NCBI RefSeq assembly: GCF_019633745.1
Contig: NZ_CP037968.1
Span: forward strand, 2,238,789-2,302,788
Direction: 5' to 3'
DNA: 64,000 nt
Source: Methanofollis formosanus
Lineage (GTDB): Archaea; Halobacteriota; Methanomicrobia; Methanomicrobiales; Methanofollaceae
Both the position numbers and the translations under genes were made by a program. Shown piece by piece: positions 60,913 through 64,000 of this stretch (within the stretch, counting starts at the first letter, position 1; each line of letters starts with the position of its first letter). The notes beneath the pieces are model-generated. The model did no database searches, was not told the DNA's origin, and saw nothing but the letters and a program-made list of their open reading frames with translations.

Positions 60913-62622
60913 ATGACCGATCTTACGAAGGGTGGGACTGTGATCAAGGCTACTGAATTCTTTCATGACATATTAAGGCACGAATTGGTACCTGGTAAGA
61001 ATATGTGTGAACTGACAAGTTACAATGGGGTAGCATTCTGGTGGTTTGCAGATAAATTATTCTATAACACTGTTGTAAAATTGTCAAAAGGAAACTCCTT
61101 CAAATCGAGTTATTATAAAAAAGTCATCGCAATGTTCTATAGATCAGTTGGTATTTATGCCGATGCGATTTTTGATTCCGTGCTTACAGTAATTATACTA
61201 ATATTCAACTTTATTGCGCACAATATTAATAAATCCAAAAGTGATCCAAAAAATAATATTACAATTGTGATGACAACTCAGGATAATAAATGGGGATATT
61301 TAGATGGTAACAGTTGTGTTATCTCGAGAAAATCGGATGTTTTTTTTAATTCGATTATTGGCAAATTGAAGGGGCAAGTAAAGATCGTTGGCACATATCC
61401 AATTAATACCACTAATATTTTTTCAAGTTTTAAAATATTTTTAGAGAAAATTTTCTTTTGGGATGTGAACTATTGCCCGTACAACATGTACTGGTCCATT
61501 GACGTTTGGAAAGAAGAGTATTTGGCATATAAGCACTTCAGCGATATCTGGGATAGCATCAAATTTGATACTATCTCTGATATGTGTAATAAATACGACC
61601 TTCCCGCAAACTACGTGCTAGATGAGTTAGATTTCTATTTTCACGTATTATTTCCTCTAGAAGCAAAATATATTGCGCTTATCAGGAGAATGATCAAACA
61701 TGAGTGTCCTGATCTATTCCTTGTAATTAATGAATACGGTTGGAGAGAAAGACCTCTAATCGTTGCTGCTAACGTTGAGCGAATTCCGACCCTAGCAATA
61801 CAGCATGGGGTGATTCATCCATTCCATAGAGGATATATTTACAATAAATACGAAATATCGGCTGAAGGTCAGGCATGTTCGCCATATTGCCCCATACCTG
61901 ATATGACAACATTATATGGTGAATATCATAAGGATCTTCTCACAAAGAGTAGTTCCTATCCACCAGATCATGTTGTGGTTACAGGTCAACCAAGATATGA
62001 TATATTACCTGTTTTAATGAAGGATATGCCATTAGAAGCAATAGCATCGAAGTACTGTCTGGATAGTAATTCTATATACATATTATGGACAACTCAGTGT
62101 CATGGCTTATCTATGGAAGAGAATATCTGTAATTTCAATACTGTTTTTTCTGCAATTGAAGGATTGGAAAACGTGAATCTTGTTATCAAGCAACATCCTG
62201 GAGAAGGTGACGAATATACCGATTTAATAAAAGAATATTTAAAAGATTATTCTATTAAAGTCAAGATCTGTCCTAGAGATTCGAATACATTCGAACTCCT
62301 ATGTGCTTGTGATTTAGTTATTACAAAGTCTTCGACGACAGGATTGGAAGGTATTGCTCTTAATAAACCATTAATTATACTTAATTTAAGTGAAGATCCA
62401 GATACTGTCGATTATGTCGATCAGGGAGTTGCCATAGGTGTTTACGATGCTAGTGACCTAAAACGCGCAATAACACAGTTGTTGAACGATGATTCCATGC
62501 TCGCACAGAATAGAAAAAAGTTTATTAAAAGAAATTTGTACTCTGTGGATGGGCAGGCGACAGAAAGGGTTATTCGGTGTGCTATGAGCATGATAGAGAA
62601 GAAAATTCATGCTGATGGATAA
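60913..62622 (+). CDS. Surface polysaccharide biosynthesis glycosyl/glycerophosphotransferase-like protein
   Basis: 569 aa. A long helical N-terminal half (with one possible membrane segment, SVLTVIILIFNFIAHNI) leads to a GT-B-like C-terminus: TLAIQHGVIHPFHRGYIY, VVTGQPRYDIL, VIKQHPGEGDEYTDLI, and CDLVITKSSTTGLEGIALNKPLIILNLS. This pattern recalls CDP-glycerol transferases and capsule synthesis proteins. Very AT-rich, a probable acquired gene. Confidence 0.75.
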   Translation: MTDLTKGGTVIKATEFFHDILRHELVPGKNMCELTSYNGVAFWWFADKLFYNTVVKLSKGNSFKSSYYKKVIAMFYRSVGIYADAIFDSVLTVIILIFNFIAHNINKSKSDPKNNITIVMTTQDNKWGYLDGNSCVISRKSDVFFNSIIGKLKGQVKIVGTYPINTTNIFSSFKIFLEKIFFWDVNYCPYNMYWSIDVWKEEYLAYKHFSDIWDSIKFDTISDMCNKYDLPANYVLDELDFYFHVLFPLEAKYIALIRRMIKHECPDLFLVINEYGWRERPLIVAANVERIPTLAIQHGVIHPFHRGYIYNKYEISAEGQACSPYCPIPDMTTLYGEYHKDLLTKSSSYPPDHVVVTGQPRYDILPVLMKDMPLEAIASKYCLDSNSIYILWTTQCHGLSMEENICNFNTVFSAIEGLENVNLVIKQHPGEGDEYTDLIKEYLKDYSIKVKICPRDSNTFELLCACDLVITKSSTTGLEGIALNKPLIILNLSEDPDTVDYVDQGVAIGVYDASDLKRAITQLLNDDSMLAQNRKKFIKRNLYSVDGQATERVIRCAMSMIEKKIHADG

Positions 62623-62907
62623 TCCTATGATCTTAGACCTATGTTGTCTTAGGAGCCACGCAATAATAACTTGAGCATAACCCCATTCATCCTGAAGCAT
62701 AGTGAGAGGCTGCACGCCCTGATGAAAACGCCGATGAGGCCGCGTTCGGCCACAGGCGCAACCGATGAAAATCCCGAAGGGCGAAAACCGCTGGTATGTC
62801 ACGTTTGGGAGCACGGCAATGGTAGTGTTTCAGATCTTCTGTAATTTGTCTGATCCCTGTCTCCTTGCTTGATCATTCCTTCTCCATCGTCAAATACCTT
62901 CTGCCGG
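62623..62907. other. Intergenic region with a structured segment
   Basis: 62715-62785 can fold into nested stems: CGCCCT/AGGGCG outside, CGCC/GGCG and GGCCG-CGTT-CGGCC inside, with the pentamer GATGA recurring three times (62721, 62733, 62763). It is GC-rich in an AT-rich setting. It may be a small RNA or an insertion-sequence end; no family is recognised. Confidence 0.4.
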
Positions 62908-63999
62908 TCACCCACTCCTCGTTGATGTCATCAAGATGGATCCTGCCAGTCTGAGGAGTGAACCTTCATTGGGAAATGCTCCTACGACTTTCGTTCTGCG
63001 TTTCAGTTCCTTGTTGATTCTTTCCATCATGTTCGTTGTTCGAATCCGTTTTGCATGTTGTTTCAGGAATACTGTGTAACTCATGAGTCCCGGCAGAAAC
63101 CTCTCGATGGTATTCGCTGCTTTCCGATATCCTCGTTCGTTCAGATCATCTGCGACCTCCTGAAGTCTCCCTTCGTTCCCATATGCCTCCTTCAAACTCT
63201 CGGCAACTTCTTTCTGATGTTTCCTGGGAGTATTTCTCAAAACCGCGCGAGTACAGTGGACTGAACACATCTGCCATGATGCACCGAGGAAAGCAGTTTC
63301 TGCTGCTCTCTGGATCCCTGCATGACCATCTGAGACGATCAGTTTGACACCAGTTAATCCTCGTTCTTTGAGTTCCTCGAACAGACCGAACCAGAACTCC
63401 TCATTCTCACAGTCGGTGATTCTGGCTCCCAGGATTTCCCGATAACCGTCCACTCGCACGCCGGCGATCACCAGAAGAGCTTTGGTGATGTACCGGGGTC
63501 CATCTCGGATTTTGAAATAGGAGGCATCGACAAAGAGATAGGGAATTTCCTCTTCAATTGGTCTCTGGAGAAATGCATGGACCTGTTCGTTGAGGTTGTG
63601 TGCCATCCGAGAAACAGAAGAAGGAGAGAGTTGATCGATCCCCAGATGAGCAACGATTTCTTGGATCCGGCGAGTTGAAACACCCTGAAGATAGGATTCA
63701 GAGATCGCATTCACAAGAGCTTTCTCAACCCGAGAATAACGTCCAAATACCTGGGTTTCGAAGGGGAATTCACGGAACTGAGGTTTCTGGAGAACGAGAT
63801 CGCCATAGCGAGTTTTCAGAGAGCAACTCTTGTATCCGTTTCGGTGCGCCTGCCGCACAGCAGTTCGTTCATACGGCTCGGCTCCAGCCTGCTGGAGCGC
63901 CTCCAGTAGCATCACTTCGTTGAGGAACGACGTGAGGAGGTTCTTCATACCATTCTCATTATCGGAAAGATAATTTTCGATAAAAAATAAAGAATTCAT
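62908..63999 (-). CDS. IS256-family transposase, C-terminus frameshifted
   Basis: 363 aa from ATG 63999. DDE residues: VDASYFK, VSDGHAGI and ERINKELKRRTKVVGAF. The stop after MTSTRSG comes early. With one extra base near 62939 the frame would continue DINEEWVTGRRYLTMEKE and stop at 62873-62875, as in typical family members. About 17 residues are therefore lost or altered; activity may or may not survive. The left part of the element lies beyond 64000. Confidence 0.88.
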   Translation of the reverse strand: MNSLFFIENYLSDNENGMKNLLTSFLNEVMLLEALQQAGAEPYERTAVRQAHRNGYKSCSLKTRYGDLVLQKPQFREFPFETQVFGRYSRVEKALVNAISESYLQGVSTRRIQEIVAHLGIDQLSPSSVSRMAHNLNEQVHAFLQRPIEEEIPYLFVDASYFKIRDGPRYITKALLVIAGVRVDGYREILGARITDCENEEFWFGLFEELKERGLTGVKLIVSDGHAGIQRAAETAFLGASWQMCSVHCTRAVLRNTPRKHQKEVAESLKEAYGNEGRLQEVADDLNERGYRKAANTIERFLPGLMSYTVFLKQHAKRIRTTNMMERINKELKRRTKVVGAFPNEGSLLRLAGSILMTSTRSG

Positions 64000-64000
64000 G

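Noticed and set aside
62721-62785. Hammerhead ribozyme
   Set aside because: CTGATGA is present, but the stem that should follow and the GAAA core after it do not line up.

Overview
The window is archaeal, most likely a methanogen of the order Methanomicrobiales (Methanofollis/Methanoculleus-like); the lineage is an inference. Seen directly are archaeal-only gene sets: ribosomal proteins L15e and L37Ae, RNase P proteins Rpp30 and Pop5, the proteasome alpha subunit, an SBDS homologue, RpoP, a Brix protein, Pcc1, prefoldin beta, NAC, archaeal Trm1 and TrmI, PyrB with PyrI, an ether-lipid UbiA prenyltransferase, an HdrA-like iron-sulphur flavoprotein, and a tRNA-Tyr gene with an intron after position 37. 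Coding DNA is GC-rich.

Layout. 1-12.9 kb: a very large tandem-repeat beta-helix surface protein that runs off the left edge, a MATE transporter, a 1.3 kb non-coding divergent region, a DUF21/CBS membrane protein, and a tight four-gene reverse operon (RHH/B-box/rhodanese protein, MATE exporter, P-loop kinase, nucleotidyltransferase). 12.9-23.4 kb: tRNA-Glu, a DRG GTPase, Trm1, then a tandem duplication of a tRNA-Arg plus DUF3160 lipoprotein module, with the debris of a third gene left between the copies, followed by a UbiA prenyltransferase and a bactofilin-like protein. 24.2-31 kb: DUF116, MtnA-type isomerase, HdrA-like protein, gamma-carbonic anhydrase, CoaD-type adenylyltransferase, and an MNT/HEPN pair with a tandem operator over its start. 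31-43.7 kb: housekeeping operons (pyrBI-trmI-NAC-PUA; DHH phosphoesterase; Nnr-MoaC; L15e to SBDS; L37Ae to prefoldin). 44.8-51.4 kb: LeuA/CimA-type synthase lacking a normal start codon, tRNA-Tyr, tRNA-Asp, a 53-aa protein with a GNAT enzyme, a HEAT-repeat protein with a SLOG/SLATT-like membrane protein, and a surface DUF4129-type protein. 52-64 kb: a solitary TnpB, a decayed HEPN/MNT graveyard, an AT-rich mosaic surface-glycan cluster, and an IS256 transposase with a frameshifted tail.

The most striking unexplained structure is a dispersed palindromic repeat family. Its core is about 62 bp, starts TGCCGTCCCC, ends GGGGACGGCA, and carries CTATCTTC / GAAGATAG arms. It occurs as regular arrays at 14.5, 23.5 and 35.5-36.6 kb, and as a longer form with GC hairpins and a conserved tail at six or more sites. 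Every copy lies between genes, mostly where convergent transcripts end. Other leads are the four-gene export/modification operon, the HEAT + SLATT pair, the duplicated tRNA-Arg module and the recombined glycan genes.
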